From Caprimulgus europaeus (Eukaryota > Chordata > Aves > Caprimulgiformes > Caprimulgidae), in NCBI GenBank assembly GCA_907165065.1, contig OU015528.1, positions 21,218,015 through 21,282,014 on the forward strand: 64,000 bases of DNA, written 5' to 3'. The first letter of the stretch is position 1. The number at the start of each line of letters is the position of its first letter. Below the pieces are notes generated by a model. That model was not told the DNA's origin. It worked only from the letters and a program-made list of their open reading frames with translations, and searched no databases. This document shows, piece by piece, positions 36,817 through 51,199 of this stretch. A program made the position numbers and the translations under genes.

Positions 36817-39800
36817 AGTAGTGTTTTGGTTTTCCTGTATGTCTCTCATTTGCTTTATATATATCTTTTTATACCTTTCTCTTTTTTACTTTCTAAAAAC
36901 TGAAATTTTCATTTATATTTTTTCCACATTCCAGGGGTATGGGAATTCTTTTGCTGATAGTAATGTTATAAACTAGTTTGCTTCCTCAAGGAGGACTCCA
37001 AAAGCTTTTTTTAAAGGTAGAGAAGACTAATATTTAAAGGAAATGAGCTGCAGATTTTGGTCTATTAAAGAAACTTTTTTTGTCTGGGGTTTTTGGGATT
37101 TTTGGAAATGCTACTATTTTGGACTTCAAAATGCTTTCACAGTCTGAAATAATGTTTTGAAAATATATCACTTTACACCTATAGAATATGGTTTATTTTT
37201 ATTTCCATTTTTCTGTAGTTCTTCTGGTTTTACTTGTAGGCTTTGTTAATACTTGTGTGTGGCATCTCACAGGTTTACTTCAACAGATATCAGCAAAGGT
37301 TTGCTGTTGGAGAGTTAAAATCCAAATGTTATGTTGACAGTCTTAAGTCTGGAGTCAGTGGATGTATCTGCTATTCATTGTGGTGGGGACTTACTTGTGT
37401 GCCTAATGTGCTGCCAGTTTAAGGGTGTCTTATTGATGGCAGTTAAATGAACAAAGGCAGCCCTGGTCTACCTTTCAGTTAATTGTAACTTATCTTTTAC
37501 AAACTTTTACAATCTTTTACTTATCTGCAAATCTTTTTGACATGTTTCCCTGATGGGATCAATAGCACTAGAACCTTAGGTAGAAGCCCCTCTTTAGCCT
37601 GACTTGCACTGCAGTGAGGAATATGGACACATAATTATGGAACACTTTAAACTTTCATCAGCATTGAAGAATGTTTGAATGGTCTCAATCTTTCAACTTT
37701 TTTTCTCAGTTCACTTATGGCACTTCAGTTCCTCGTAGCTTTAGTCCTTGTATCATCATCTGTAGGGTACAAAAACCCCCACGCATTTGGTCTGCTTCCA
37801 TCACACAACCAAACACTTCCTGTTGGTAGCTGCACCGCTGTCTGATGAAGCAGTTGAACTCACTCTCCAGTCTTGGGCAAGCTATTCCAAAAGCAGCATG
37901 TGGCAGACTTGTATCTGTATATAGAGGAGATTCCAGGGTTCGCATTATTAAGGAATTTTTATTCCTATTCCACTTTGTTGAAGACTTCCTGCCTGTTTCT
38001 GGAGTAACTTAGTGATGCTTTTAGCATTTGGCTGTGGCACCATATTGTCAGAATCCTCTCTCCTTTCTGAACTGTGCCATAAAAATATGAGCTCAGAAAT
38101 TTTCTCTTCCATTTGTCTACTACTTCTTAGAGCTAACAAGTGTGGAATTTGATGGCTGCCTCTTAATTTGCTATTTTTCATAGGGATGTCCTCAATTTTC
38201 ATCTTAAATTCTTATTTGTAGCTGAGTCTGATTGGCATGTCAGATAAAACATTAGTTTCCCAATATTCCAGATATTCTCCAAACCTCGTTTACCTTCAGT
38301 TACTACTAGGCTCTATAATGGAATAAAAGTTTCATTTAAAAAAAAATAAGATTTTATTAACATACAACAAATTATTGGCAAAATCAACTTCAAAGTGAAT
38401 AGTTTTTGTAGGCGAGAGGCTGTCTTGCATAAATCCTATCAGCATGAATTTGGCTATATATTTCATTTAGTCTTACACTGACTAGATGCAGTTTGGTAAT
38501 CATTTGAGACAGTTTTTGATTATTCTTAAAAAAATAAATCTGTCTTAAAAATGAAATTACCACCACTTAACTTCATAACTCCATGTATTGTTATTACTTT
38601 AGTTTGTGTTTCGAAGTATAAACCTTTTTCTTAGGAGACCAATCAGCCTTTTAAATAGGACTCGTCCACCAAATAGTCAGTTTGTGGTTTTTGTGAAATT
38701 TGTGACAATTCTCGGAGGCAATTCTCAAAGGTAGGATTTTTGTCAAAAACTGATAATCTTTTCTAATTTGTGCTGGTTTATGTGTTCAGATTGCCTTTAT
38801 TTACACTCCTTTCACTTGGTTTTGAAAGGGATGAAAACATTAGAGTTCATTTAATCTCCTTCTAATCCTTGCTGTGAACGTTTGGCACTGTTAGGATTTT
38901 GTAAGTGGCACTGCTTTTTGTGAATTTTTGCAATTGCAACTGGGAAATGTATCCCATAATCTGAAGTCTGCAAAGAAAGATTGCTTAAACTCTAGTCAGT
39001 GGTCTGCTGTTTTATTAATATAGTTATTTTAATATCCCCCCCCCCTTTACTGACTACAGGCAGGCTCAAAGAACTTTAAAAACTTTATCTGAAATATTCA
39101 GGTAAATATTCAAGAGCTCGTTTGTCTTTTACCTAAACTAATGCTTAGATTTTATTGCGCTTATTCACCAATCCCATTTTTTTAATGGTTTTTTTTAAGG
39201 GAACTTAATCTATTTTGTCCAAATGTTCTGGCAAACTGCAGAACTAAAAAAACTTTGAGCAACAGATGTTATGCAAGTATGGAACAACATTTCCTTTGAC
39301 GTTTTATGCTGAGAAAAGAAAATAAAACATAGATTTTTATAAATATATATGGAAATAGACTTTGTCTTAGAAAAGATAAAACAAATTCAATATCATTAAA
39401 ATAATTCATGTCACATTCACTTTCTTTTTTCAGTTTCTTTTTAAAGTATGACTTTTCTTGAGATAAGCAACATCTAACAACTACAAATATTACTGAAACC
39501 TCCTTCCCATATCTGCATTTTCATGCCCTCTAGGCACAGATTCAGTTAGTTTTATTAATATTCTGGTTTATTTTAATCTGGTTTATTTACTTTTTTCAGA
39601 AAATTTTTAGAATTCCAATTTTACTTTCAGTTAAAGCAGAGCATGGTGAAATCTTATTCATACTTTATTGTATAGTAAATAGTGAGCTTCAGTCAGAATT
39701 TGTTATAATTTTTAAACAACAGTGCAAACAAATTTAATATATTAAAAGGACATTGAAAAAATCCTCATTTTTTATAATTTTTTTGTTTGTCAATAATTCA

Positions 39801-42800
39801 TGCTTTTTCTTACTATGGAGTCAGAAGAATTGGTAATAGCCTAATCACTGCAGTATACTATTTATTAACTTTAAAACAGTTTCCTAGTTATCTCAGATTG
39901 CTTTAAGAACATATCAACAGCCTGATTTTCAGTAAGGGAGTGTCTTGGTTCTAGAAAGAGCAACTATTAAGAGCAAACCTAAAATCAGCATGCCAGTTGT
40001 ATCAGTTACAGGTTCTGCTAAATTAATGTGATGATACCTTCTCTCACAGACAGGCATAGTACTGTATGTCACTCTTTTCATCCCTGCTAGGAAAAGACAC
40101 CAGCTTTTGTCATTAATGTTGAACAGACTGCACACAGAGAAATTACAATGAACATTTATGGCCTGATTCAAAACCTGCAACAGTGTTTTCATTAACTTCA
40201 GCAGCCTTTGAACTGGTGCCAGAATGCTTCTACTCTGTTTGGATTTCTACATTTCAATGGCAACAAATGCAGGCAGTTGGATTTTCATACCCCTGGGATT
40301 TCTGCTTTCACTTTCTTCTTGGTTTTGCGCTTCTATGTCACTCTTCAATTAAGTATGTTTTTTATTTTGCTCGTTTCTATAATGATTGATTTATTCTGTC
40401 TATACAATTGGCTTCAAAGTTAAAAGTGGGGGGTGAGGGACTGATCTGGGCTCTGAAATTAACCATCTCACATTCTGAAGCTGATGCCAGAAGCTGTTTT
40501 TGTCTATCCCTCTGCCCTTCGTCACTGCATGCCCTACAAGCTTTCACAGATGCTTCGCATTTCCTAACTTTTTGCATCTGTAATGGTATATCTTCTTTAT
40601 TGGTATTTGCCAACATTGGTGTATTTTGTTGGATGAATTCTGCTTAATTATATTGCTTTACGTTCATAATAGAAGCTAGAGTTATGTTTATGGTATTACC
40701 TGGTTTTTATATCTTTTTCAGTAGGTTTTCATCTAATGATAACCTAGTATAATGAATTTCATCCGTGAATTACAACAACTTATTTTTCATTTCAAAAAGT
40801 TGAAATGAAAGTTAAGATACTACATATGGCATAAAAAAAATCTTGTTTTGTTTTGGCATTTCTGTTAATGATGCTTAAAAAAAAAAAAGCAACAAAAAAC
40901 TTGCACTATTTTCAATAACGTAGGGAACCCAGAAATGCTATTCTGCTTGGCAAAGTGAGCTTCATGCTTAAAGCTTAGTCTCAGGCTCCCCAAATTCCTG
41001 CAAATAATTCCTGTGTAACTTGGACAAAGAATATTAGCATCTGGAGTGCCACCCAAGCAATGTCCACTATCAGTAAACTACCATGGCAAGACAGTAAAAA
41101 ACACACCAGTACAATTTTAAAAACTTTAATATGTATAGCAACAGCTGCAGGACAGTTGGTTTCAAAGAATAACAAAAGGTTGTAAAAATAAAAACATTTT
41201 TGTAATGGAAAGGAAGAACACAATTTATTCTTCAGACCTTTGGGGATTTTGTAAGAGGTAACTGTTCTCAAATGTTGGGAGTTTTTAATTTTTTTTTTTT
41301 ACCACTTAAAGGATGCAGTTTATTTTGTATATTGATTAAAAATACTGGAGAAACAAATATTAGTGAGAGTATTAATAGTCAGAAGGTAGCTTCAGAATTT
41401 AAGTTATATGAAGATGGATGGAGTTAACTTTACAGTTTATTGTTGGTTTAAGATTGGATTTATAAAGTAACTTTGTAGCTGTAGTGATGACTTTGTATAG
41501 TCAATATCAAATAAGTTAAATAATAATCTAATATTGTTAAAATACAGCAACTACATTTCCTTTACATACTAAAGTAGTAAACTTAATTTAGAATTACTAA
41601 TTTAGCTTACTTTAGAAACAAATATGAAAATACTCCAAGCATTTCTTTTTTTTGTTTTTTGTTTTTTTTTTTTGCCACATACTTGTTCTAGTTCTAGGTG
41701 CTGGAGGTTGGATAGCACTTGATCAGCTTTGATGAAGCTGGAGGTAATGCCCTGCAGCTCCCCTTCAGTTTTGGGTGTTGCAGAACCACAGTAAAAGCTG
41801 TGTAAGCTTGGTTTGTATTGTTAGATTTCAGCCTCATATAATAGCTTATGTGTGGCCACAGAATACAAAGTTCTTTATTCAAGAGAGGAAGATAATGTGG
41901 ATTTTCTAAAGGTAATAGTGAAAATAAGAAAAAAAAAAAAATCTTTCTCCTATTTTCTCTTGCAGTCCTTGATCAAGGAAGAATGCACAAAATTTTCTAT
42001 GCCTTATGCAGCAAACTTCATATTCTTAACAAACTCCCTACTAAAGCTGATAAGTAATGAACAGAACATTAAACCAAGATAAAGCCTAAGCTTTCAAAGT
42101 TTTGAATTTAATATTATTTTTTAATGGGGTGACTTGAAGGCCTTCACTCACAAATTCTATGTAACCTGTTATTTATTAACACTGGAGCATTTTATAATAA
42201 ATTAAGTTTTGCTGAGTAAAAGGAATGTTACCTTAAGGTAGAGTTCAACAATAAGTATATTTATTTCTGTATTATTCGTGTAAATGATTTCTGCATTCTT
42301 TTGCAAACTTACTGAAAGACACCTGAAGTTATTAAGGACTGTTTGTGTTGTTTATCTGCATAACTGCAAAAGTTTGCACTAAGACTGTAAAGCAGGGTGA
42401 AATTTCATATGAAAATAAGTATTTTGTTTTGGAAACCTTTCTTTAGATACTTTAAAAAACATTCCCAGCATATCAGGAATTAAATTAAAACTTGTATAAA
42501 ACTTTTGGTAGTTTCTCAATATTGATAGTATAAATTTTTTTGAGATATCCAACTGCTACTGTAATTCATAACAAGTTTCACATTAACCTTTTGAAATGTT
42601 CATTTGCATTAACAACTGACACCCCTGTATGCAGTTTTTATTCCTCAGAATACCTTCTGGTGTATAGACAAAGCATCATCACAAAACTTGTGCTAAACTA
42701 ACAAATCCTGTCATTTTGAAGGTCTTTTTTAATTTTCAAAAGAACACAGAAAATGCAGAGCTTTATTTATGTGTCTTCCATCTAATTTCTGTTGCTTTAA

Positions 42801-42807
42801 CTCACAG
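36779..42807 (+). other. CTTNBP2: Intron 4 of CTTNBP2 (6.0 kb)
   Basis: This intron runs from gtaaag to the acceptor ctcacag ending at 42807. It starts with the read-through tail described separately. An ATTAAA hexamer at 37064-37069 could serve as a weak polyadenylation signal for an intron-retaining transcript. I recognise no transposon, RNA gene or additional exon in it. It is AT-rich with several homopolymer runs, such as the C run near 39037 and the T-rich stretch near 41648-41675. Confidence 0.88.
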
Positions 42808-43011
42808 GCTGGTCTTCCTCCCTAACCCCTTTGTTAACAAGTGGTGGTCCTGTCCCCCTGGGTGGCAGGCCCACCCTTCTTCACCAAGCTGCTGCCCAGG
42901 GAAATGTCACTTTATTATCAATGCTGCTTAATGAAGAAGGACTGGACATTAATTACTCTTGTGAAGATGGCTATTCTGCCTTGTATTCTGCTGCTACGAA
43001 TGGACATACAG
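42808..43011 (+). CDS. CTTNBP2: CTTNBP2 exon 5: linker end and first ankyrin repeats
   Basis: This exon has 204 bp. It completes the split glycine codon with two bases and ends with one base of a split aspartate, encoding w-residues 666-733. Acceptor ctcacag, donor gtaagt. After [20 protein letters not shown] it enters the first ankyrin repeat, [20 protein letters not shown], then [20 protein letters not shown] and SAATNGHT of the second. The typical ankyrin signature (TxLHxAAxxGN) marks the repeat start. Ankyrin repeats in this family are protein-interaction surfaces present only in the long isoform. Confidence 0.96.
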
Positions 43012-46000
43012 GTAAGTGATTCTAAGTTTTGTTACAACATTCAAGTGAAATAGTGAAAACTTATTTCATATGTTTTTAATATTAAATTAGGTCAGATGCA
43101 TATATTTTAAAAATATAAAATTGAAACTGAGGTATATAGATTATATGACAAAAGTCATAGTATAGTGTATATATAAGCAATACTTTTGGAGGCATTTTGG
43201 AACACAGAAAGCATTCTTGCTTGTGGTAACATTCTAATTCTCCACTCTCTTCCTCTAAAAAGGCACCAGGTATCATCACCCCGTGCTCAGTGGCAAACTT
43301 TTGTAGCAAAGGCACCTTGAAAGAAAGAACTTTCCTCTAAAAGGGAATAAGCAGGAAAGAATAGGTCATCGCCAGTGTTTTGGTCTTCTGCAGCAGCAGT
43401 GAAAATGATGGAAGGTGGTTTCAGAGTAGTGTGTTACTTGGGAAATAAAATGAACTGTCTTTATTTTTGAACTAGATGAAATAGCCTTAGTTTGTTCTCT
43501 AAGCTCTACTGAGGTAGTTAACATTTTTCTTTTTCTTTTCCATACTACCCCAACTCTCAGTCTCGAGGCAGCCTCTCAACCTGAAACAGCAGCTTTCTTT
43601 AAAATTCCAGTACACATTACTGGAGTTTTTTCTACTTATGTAAAAATCTCCTAGATTCTTGTATCACAAATAATATCATTATGCTGTTTTGGACACTAAA
43701 AGATGAAATCCACCAATACCATTGACAAAAATTCCATTAATTTTTAGTAAAATCAGGGTTTTATTTCACAATAAAAGCCAGAACACGGTGCCTTTAAAGA
43801 CACTGCTTTCAAGACTACTGTGTGATTTTTATTTAACAATGTATTTGTTAATGACACAATTAGAAAATGCCAATCCAGTGTCCAAAACAGTATTTAGAGA
43901 GACTAGTCCACTATTTTTCTCAAGTATTTTAAAAATCGAAGTAAATTTAGGATGCAAAATCAATAGCTAGGCAGATAGTGTACATTCTTCTGACATGTTC
44001 AGGGTTAATTTTGCTTCCAGGCATAGGGATAGGAGGAATTTTTGCTTTGTTCAGAATGATATATTTTGTCTTTGCTTGCTAGGTGCTATGGTTTACTTTG
44101 TAGGAACATCTGGGCCTTTTCATCTGACAGATTCTTCGCTGTTGCCAAGACCCTTAGAATATTGGAAAAGTCCTTTATTTTACTTTCTTCTTTTGGCACT
44201 TCCCCCTCTCTCTCCCACACCCCCACCACCAGCTTTTTATCTTCAGTATTAAGAGTCCAAGTTTATTGTATTCTGTGGATTTATTTTTCCCCCTTCTCAC
44301 TGAATGGATGTTGTGTGAAATCTTCTCGGCTTCCATTCATCATTGCTGGTGTTTGTGGAAGACTATAATTGACCCAATTCTTCTTTACTCATCTTGTATT
44401 CCTAAAATGTTTTGAAGCAAATGGCCTGATTTTCAGTTACAATTACTGAGCAGCTCTTACTGACAGCAAAGGCAATTTGGCTTCTTGTTTTATTGTCAGA
44501 ATTTCAAATGAGAGGCACTTGACAGAAGTATGAAAACACCATAATGAAAACAACACATGCATATGCATCTTGTAACTGATAAGTATCTTTTACTTTTTAA
44601 GATAAAAAGTATATTACAAAGGTTTTAGTGTTGCCTTTCTATTTCTAGTGGACAGGATTGTGAAAAACATTTGGTTATACAAATCACCATATTTCAGCAA
44701 CTGAATGGATTGTATGAATTCCGAATGAGAATATCGTGCAGCAGCAGTATTGTTGTCTTCTTAATATATTATATGAAAATTGAGAGTAGTAGTCCAACTT
44801 CTCCTGGTGAAGAGTTGGCCAGAAGAAGAGTAGCTCTAAAATTAAGAGCCAACATAAGGAGTACCTCCCTTCAGAAACGAACACCATGTTGCAGAGTCTG
44901 GGGAGAGTGGAAAGTGAATCATCTCCACATGTTTTCATTGCAGACATACAGTATATGAGATGTGTAGATAACTAAAGAAATGTAGAGCACACCGTAACCG
45001 ACATGGTAGCAGCAGCTGTTACGTGCTCTCAGCCCAGTGTGTAGAGAAAATTGAGTTACACAAGAAAAGAGTACACTCAAATGTTCTTTCCTCATCTGTC
45101 CTATTTGCAAAATGTGTAGCCTTCCTGTTCGTAAACAGTTGCCTTTTGAGCGCTGCAGCTGAGGGATTTTCCAGCACATGAAACTCCTGGCAGCTGCTTT
45201 GTTTCCTGCACACACTGTACCCAGTTCTGTAGGTCTGACAAAGAGAACTTCACCCTAAAAATATACACTGAATACTTTCTTTATGTTTGAATGGACATGA
45301 GGAAACTGTTGATTTTATGATTTAACCACTAGATTGGGAAAGCTGAAAAGATTGTTTTGTCAGGCCATCTTGGTTTGATCCATTAACAAAGCAGGAGCTG
45401 CTTCAGTCTGTTACGCACTTGATAACGTGTACAGTAGTTCACTCAGCTAATATATCTGCATATCTGTACTGTGTTGACAATCCTGCCCATTCTCTGCTAC
45501 ACATGAAGTGTCTGAGAAAGAGAGAGTGAAATAATGAGAGTTCCTGAAACTGAGAGATGCAAAGGGAATAATAATAATATCCTTTGGACTCAGCTATGTG
45601 CTAATCATATGCATTTATGGTATAATTGATTCTCTTCTATCCTGAGTATTTGGAGGCTGTGGCACCCTGACTGATAGAAAAAAATGGAATTATGTGAGAA
45701 GTAGAAAGGAGTGAGGTACAGTTGCATGGAGTCAGCTCTGCCAAGTCACTGGTTGTATCTGCATGGTGTTTGCCAGCACTTTGGAAGAACTAACTACCCA
45801 GCTGTGGTGGAGAGCAGTAAAGTCTCCAGGTGTTTGTGCTAATAAGCTTCCGTGTTTTGCTTTTGCTTTGACCAAAACCTCTAACCTGGTGATAACATTG
45901 GCGTCTGACTTGTGCGTGCTCTTCTGCCCAGTCCTCTGCGCTGCTGATTACTTCTATGGCAGACATCAGTGAACTGGAGTTAATGAGCTTAGCCTGACCC

Positions 46001-47724
46001 AAATTACCCTTCTCCAACTCCCAATCAAAAGTACCTCCAGCGGACCCAGGCTTCTTGGAGGTTATTGCTCTTTTATTTGATATGCCACCGGGACAGGCTT
46101 ACTAGCTCACATGGTATGCGTTATGAAAGTAGCTGTGTTTCCTCATGCTTGCACCTGTCCCTGAGAATAAACAGCTCTTTTCACTGATCTTCATCAGAAA
46201 CTGTATTTTCACACAACTAAGCTACCACCTGAATGATCTGCCAATCAATAATTGTGAGTTAACCATACCTTTCTAGAAAGGTGGTCTTGTTCTGTGTGCT
46301 CTTCATGGCTTTTGCATGGCTAACATGTGCTTTATGAAGACACCAAAGAGTATTCTAGCCTAATACTTGAAATTGCTAGAAGAAAATTTTTTCAAAATCC
46401 ATCATAAACCTTAGAATTATCTTAAGATATCAAGCAGGAATCTGTATTTTCAAGTTAATTTTTAAAATAAAACTGAGTTTGACAATGAAAAGAGGAAAAA
46501 AATATATTGTTAGAAGAGTATTATTTCTGTTACAAAGTGATAGAAAAATTAATTTTATTTTAATTAGTATTGTATTAAAAGTGGAAATACTGGGTAAGTT
46601 AGTTAACTGAAAGCTACTTTATGACTTAAAAAAAATATTACAGATTAAGTCCTGGCATTTTATCCTGGCAACCAACTTAAAAAAAAAAAAAAAAGTAATT
46701 TCACATCAGATTACTTATTTAAGAATTTACGAATCTGTTTTAAAATATTATTTCTTAATGTTAAATTATTAATTCAATCACCTCCACATCATCTGTATTA
46801 ACATTTGAAAGAGTTGTAACAGGAGTAAATACTAGATTAGCCAGATTTCAAAGTAATTCTAAATATATGTTTCTGATATCTAGAGATAAGGTTCACTAAC
46901 AAAGCTTGGCTCCAGGATCTTACCCAGTGCTGGAACAGAGTGCATTATGCTTGGTTAGAAATCAGGAGTTTGTAATAGGTGTTCTAGCTGAGCTTATTTT
47001 CAAAGTAGTAGTTTCAACTACAAAAGATTTATTTTATTCTGGTCTAGAACCTATTTGAAGAATATAGAGCAGATTAAGCATTTTCTTCAAACCTGATTGC
47101 ATCAAAGGCTATTCCAATTTGTGGATGAAAAGCAGTCTCTTTACTATGTAATAAATTATCTTAATTTAGCTTTAGGATGGTGGAATCAGACTGGTACTAT
47201 TTTTGGAAATATATGAATGGAAAAGGTTTGGGGAAGTTTGAGGTTGTCAGCTGATCTTATTTGTCGTTGCAGTCCCAAGTCAAAGTATCCTCAACCAAGA
47301 CTGGCCAGCCTGTTGCTTGAGTTAGGTGTAGCTTGTGAGCATCTCTCCTGTGGCTGTCGTATTTGGGTTGTGTCACATGCCTGCCAGTGGGACTGTACTG
47401 CCTTTAGGGGCTGCTGAATAATTTGCATTCCCCAGTTTGGAGGTAAATTAGCTAACACTGTGGGAGTGGCCAGCAATGGGAACATATTTGGATCCCAGTA
47501 GAACTCAATCAAAGCCCTTTTTGCAAAAGAGTAGTGGTGCCCTCAGGGAGTCTGTTCTCACCTCTCTCCAGCAAACTATTTCCTGAGCTTCTACGTTGGT
47601 TTGTTAAGGTGTGTAATGTAGAGTCAAAAAGACTGGCTGCTGTTGCCCCTTGAGCAGGTTTTACAATCTGGTAGTTTTAACCACTTGTTTGTTGCATCAG
47701 TCTATGTTTTTGCTCAATTTATAG
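43012..47724 (+). other. CTTNBP2: Intron 5 of CTTNBP2 (4.7 kb)
   Basis: This intron runs from gtaagt to the acceptor caatttatag ending at 47724. It has no recognised repeat family, RNA gene or exon. Several 60-100-codon open frames on both strands (for example 44671-44958 and 44919-45215) lack family features and overlap each other. A poly-A run lies at 46678-46694. Confidence 0.87.
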
Positions 47725-47824
47725 ATTGTGTGAGATTGCTGCTGACTGCAGAAGCACAAGTTGATGCTGCTGATAAAAATGGCTTCACACCGTTGTGTTC
47801 AGCAGTTGCTCAGGGACATGTCAA
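47725..47824 (+). CDS. CTTNBP2: CTTNBP2 exon 6: ankyrin repeat
   Basis: This exon has 100 bp. It completes the split aspartate codon and ends with two bases of a split lysine (w-residues 734-766). Acceptor caatttatag, donor gtaagt. The peptide reads [20 protein letters not shown] then [13 protein letters not shown], a complete ankyrin helix-turn-helix-loop unit with the GFTPL start of the next repeat and the closing GH. It continues directly from exon 5 and into exon 7. Confidence 0.96.
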
Positions 47825-50800
47825 GTAAGTGAAGTCTAAGATTTTGCCTGTCAGCTACTACTCAATGTTATATTCTCATTACATTATATTATATTCTTTT
47901 TTTCATTACAGTAGTGTTGCATTCTTAGGTACAAAAGCATTTAACTACCATTTATTGAAAGCATCTACTGAAACTCATATTCTTATGCCATTCTATCTTT
48001 AATATTGTCCACTTGTTTTGTTTCCCATTCCAGCTCTTAGGGTTGCTAAATGTATATTCTTAGTAACCACGATATGATACAGGTCTACATGGACATTATA
48101 CCTTTTAATTTCTTGATCTTTTTCAAATGATCAGTCATAATACAGGATTAACAGAAGAAGGAGGAAAGAAATTATTTTTGCACTGATTTTTTGGAGCACA
48201 GAGAACTATGAATATTATATTCAGAGACAAAAGAACATTCTCGTGATACAGAAACAAATACTTTAAACAACAGAACAAGTTTTTTTAAGTTTTTTTTGTA
48301 TCAGTAACTTCGGAGAACAGTAATTTGTGTATAAGTCAAACAATATTTCTTAAAACATTCTTCAAAATGTATTTACAATAATTTTCTTTTATTTTTCGAA
48401 GCTCCTAATTTTATAAAGATTGGTGTTTTATGACAGCACGATTGGAAAACTCTGTCTTCTTTTTGTACTGAGAACAGGTGTACAACAATCCAGATGATTA
48501 TTTTTTCCTTCCTTTTCATCCCTGAAGGCTGATGTTGCGTTTTTGCTCTGCAGCTTTACTGAGTATCATAGGAAATAGAACCGAAAGTTGGAAGCAACCA
48601 TTAGATAATATCTTTCAGAGCATCCTTATCCAGATAAAACTATTTTACAAATGCAAAAACTCTTAAAACAGCATGACTAGGAATCTTTATTATAGACTTT
48701 ACCTTTGTTTTCTGTATTTTACTTTTCTGAAGGATTTTACTTTGACATAGTAACATACGTGGGTCAGAGTCTGTGAGTGTTGTGATAGGCCCTACACCTA
48801 ACAATAAGGAAGAGTGGGGGGGATCCCTGTCGTTCTTATGTTCTTCCATGAGTATGTAAGGATCATCAGAGATTCTTGCCACCTCTTAGAGGCCTTCAAG
48901 CTTATCAACTAATGGGCATCTTTTACTGGAAGTCTTAATCCAGAGGTAGCAGATTCCCACTGGATGTTTTGAGCACAGAAATATGTATCTAGTTAAATGT
49001 TTCAGTGTTTTACATAAGATCTGTAAAAACTACACGTCTTGATAAGACAAACCAAAAATACGCTTTTCATATTCTCTCCCTTAAATAAATACCTTAATCT
49101 TTGTCTAAATAGGAAGCTGTTTATTTCTCTGACTTACCCTCACAACACTTTGTTAAATATCATCTGCTCTGTTATGATACTGTAGTCTTCATATTCTTTT
49201 TCTGTTAGTTACTTACATAGTAGGATATCTCTAAACACTTTTCTTGCTTTCACTTTTTTAAGATACTAAACAAGAACCATATTGTAAAAGTGAGCATGGA
49301 ATAATAAGGGAGGCAGCCAAAAGTACTAGAGAGACTGTGGATGCTTCAGGCTGTTTGATTTGTTGATCACTGCGAAGTTCTGGCTCAGAAATAATCTGTA
49401 ATAAGCAGAACTTGGGGCAACAGTATAGTCTCTCCCCTTTCAAGTGTTGTGCTTCATGGTCCATGTTACTTGTACTACAGCACTGAGAATCTGGGGTTGA
49501 TGACAGGAGTAAACTACTACCAGTTCCACAGTATGTGTCTGTGATGGATTTGCTAGCCAGTCCCCTGTGACATGTTCATTAGCCTTATTCCTGAGACAAT
49601 ACTGTTGCTCCAGCCCTAGTTAAATAGTCACCAAAAAATAATATTTTGTTTGAGGCTGTTCAGTAATATTACCAACTCAGAAAATGCTTTTAGGAGAAAC
49701 TTTCAAAATTGTTTCCCATGTCCAGGCCAGGCTGATGTTACCTGACCTTGAGGTCGCAAGTCAGTGTAGCTTTTCCAAAATAATTGAATACAAGGCAAAA
49801 TAACAAAACAGATATTTTAAATATAACAGACTTAAAACTCAGTCTGAGTTGCTTTATGGAGTTGTCTTGTTATGAGCCCATCTTAAGATTACTTTTTTGA
49901 CTGTATTTTTTCTGTTCATTTGAGCATTTTCAGAAATTGCACCTAAGCAATTCATATTAATGTTGTTTTACTCTTTTCTAAAATTGTGCATTTTATCTTG
50001 AACTTGATTGATTTTCTGACTAAGTAAAAATTTATGAAAGTTATTTTTTAAATACTTGTGCTTTTTTAAAATCTGTAATTTCTTATATATTTATATTCTT
50101 TGTCTTTCATAGTTTTAAATATCTTGGCATTGTGTTTGTTGTAGTATGATCTTCTAACCATAGTTATTTGGCATTGCATTAATTGCTTTGGGCTTTATTG
50201 TTGATAACCTTCTGTGTTTATGGACCGAGAAATATTGAGCCAGAGAGATGGGGAATTGTCTTTGTTTACAGCCCTTGTTTGAACTGCAGAGGGAATAGAT
50301 TAGAGTTAAAATTTTTCTGGTCTTGAGAGTTCTTGAAAAGCTGGGTTTGGGCAGGGAAAGGGAGCCAACCCTGGCACAAGAACAGGGCAGAAAACTGGAT
50401 CTACTGCTACAGGGTTGCGAGGAAGTACAGGATCTTGGATCCAAATGCTGGTCCCTAGTGAGTCTCTGGTCAGCACTCCACCTAACTGTCTGTCTTCCCT
50501 AATCCAGTAACTGCTACCAGCACACCCCAGGCCGCCTTCCGGAGTAGCCTCCATTCAGGGAACTGAGTGGTAGGTAGTGCCATAGCTGTTTTACTGTCCC
50601 CACCAGGTTACTTCCCTGAACCAGTATCCCTTTTGCTGGTATCTAAAGATAGTCTTAGTCCTTTTTTTTTCCCTTTTCTTTTTAAAAACTATTTTAAATA
50701 TCAGTAGTCAGAAAATAAATGTTAAATTTTTGCTCAGCTGAAGGGTTTTCTTAAGCAACTGTCATCAAGTTTTTATTAGCCTTGTGAAATGAAATGTTTT

Positions 50801-51048
50801 ACATTCACAGTTTTTAAATGCAGCTACAGTAATTTAAGATTTATGAGTTTAAAGTAACCTGATTTTCTATCTTTATACCTAGGTATAAAATTATAGCTTT
50901 ACTTGTGTATATGTGATGGATGAAATCACAGGTAGATCTGTATCTATAAAATAAGTACTTTATTAAAAAACCTGTAAATGTTGTAAGTTATAAAGAGGTT
51001 TTGCATGTCAAATATAAGATAATTTTGCTACCTTATTGTTTGCTGTAG
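47825..51048 (+). other. CTTNBP2: Intron 6 of CTTNBP2 (3.2 kb)
   Basis: This intron runs from gtaagt to the acceptor tgctgtag ending at 51048. A short stretch near 48566-48610 resembles the head of a CR1 3' end, but it is too brief and diverged to call. A locally GC-richer segment lies at about 50290-50640. No exon or RNA gene was recognised. Confidence 0.87.
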
Positions 51049-51199
51049 GTGTGCAGAATTATTAATTATGTATCAGGCTGATATTAACCATGCTGCTGAA
51101 AGAGGACAGACACCTTTGTACCTGGCCTGTAAAAACGGAAATAACGATTGTATTAAACTATTGTTGGAAAGTGGAGCAGATCGAACAGTAAAAACCAGT
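51049..51199 (+). CDS. CTTNBP2: CTTNBP2 exon 7: ankyrin repeats
   Basis: This exon has 151 bp. Its first base completes the lysine codon and it ends on a codon boundary (w-residues 767-817). Acceptor tgctgtag, donor gtaagt. It encodes [20 protein letters not shown] and [20 protein letters not shown], two ankyrin units with clear [11 protein letters not shown] and LLLESGAD signatures. The NHAA and YLACKNGN blocks are very strongly conserved in the family. Confidence 0.96.

Noticed and set aside
40785-40811. 11-bp-arm inverted repeat (tttcatttcaa / ttgaaatgaaa)
   Set aside because: Short arms in AT-rich DNA are expected by chance in a window this long.
48566-48640. Possible CR1 3'-end head (atcataggaaatagaaccga region)
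   Set aside because: Only about 45 bases resemble CR1, with many differences, and the following sequence does not continue in CR1 order.
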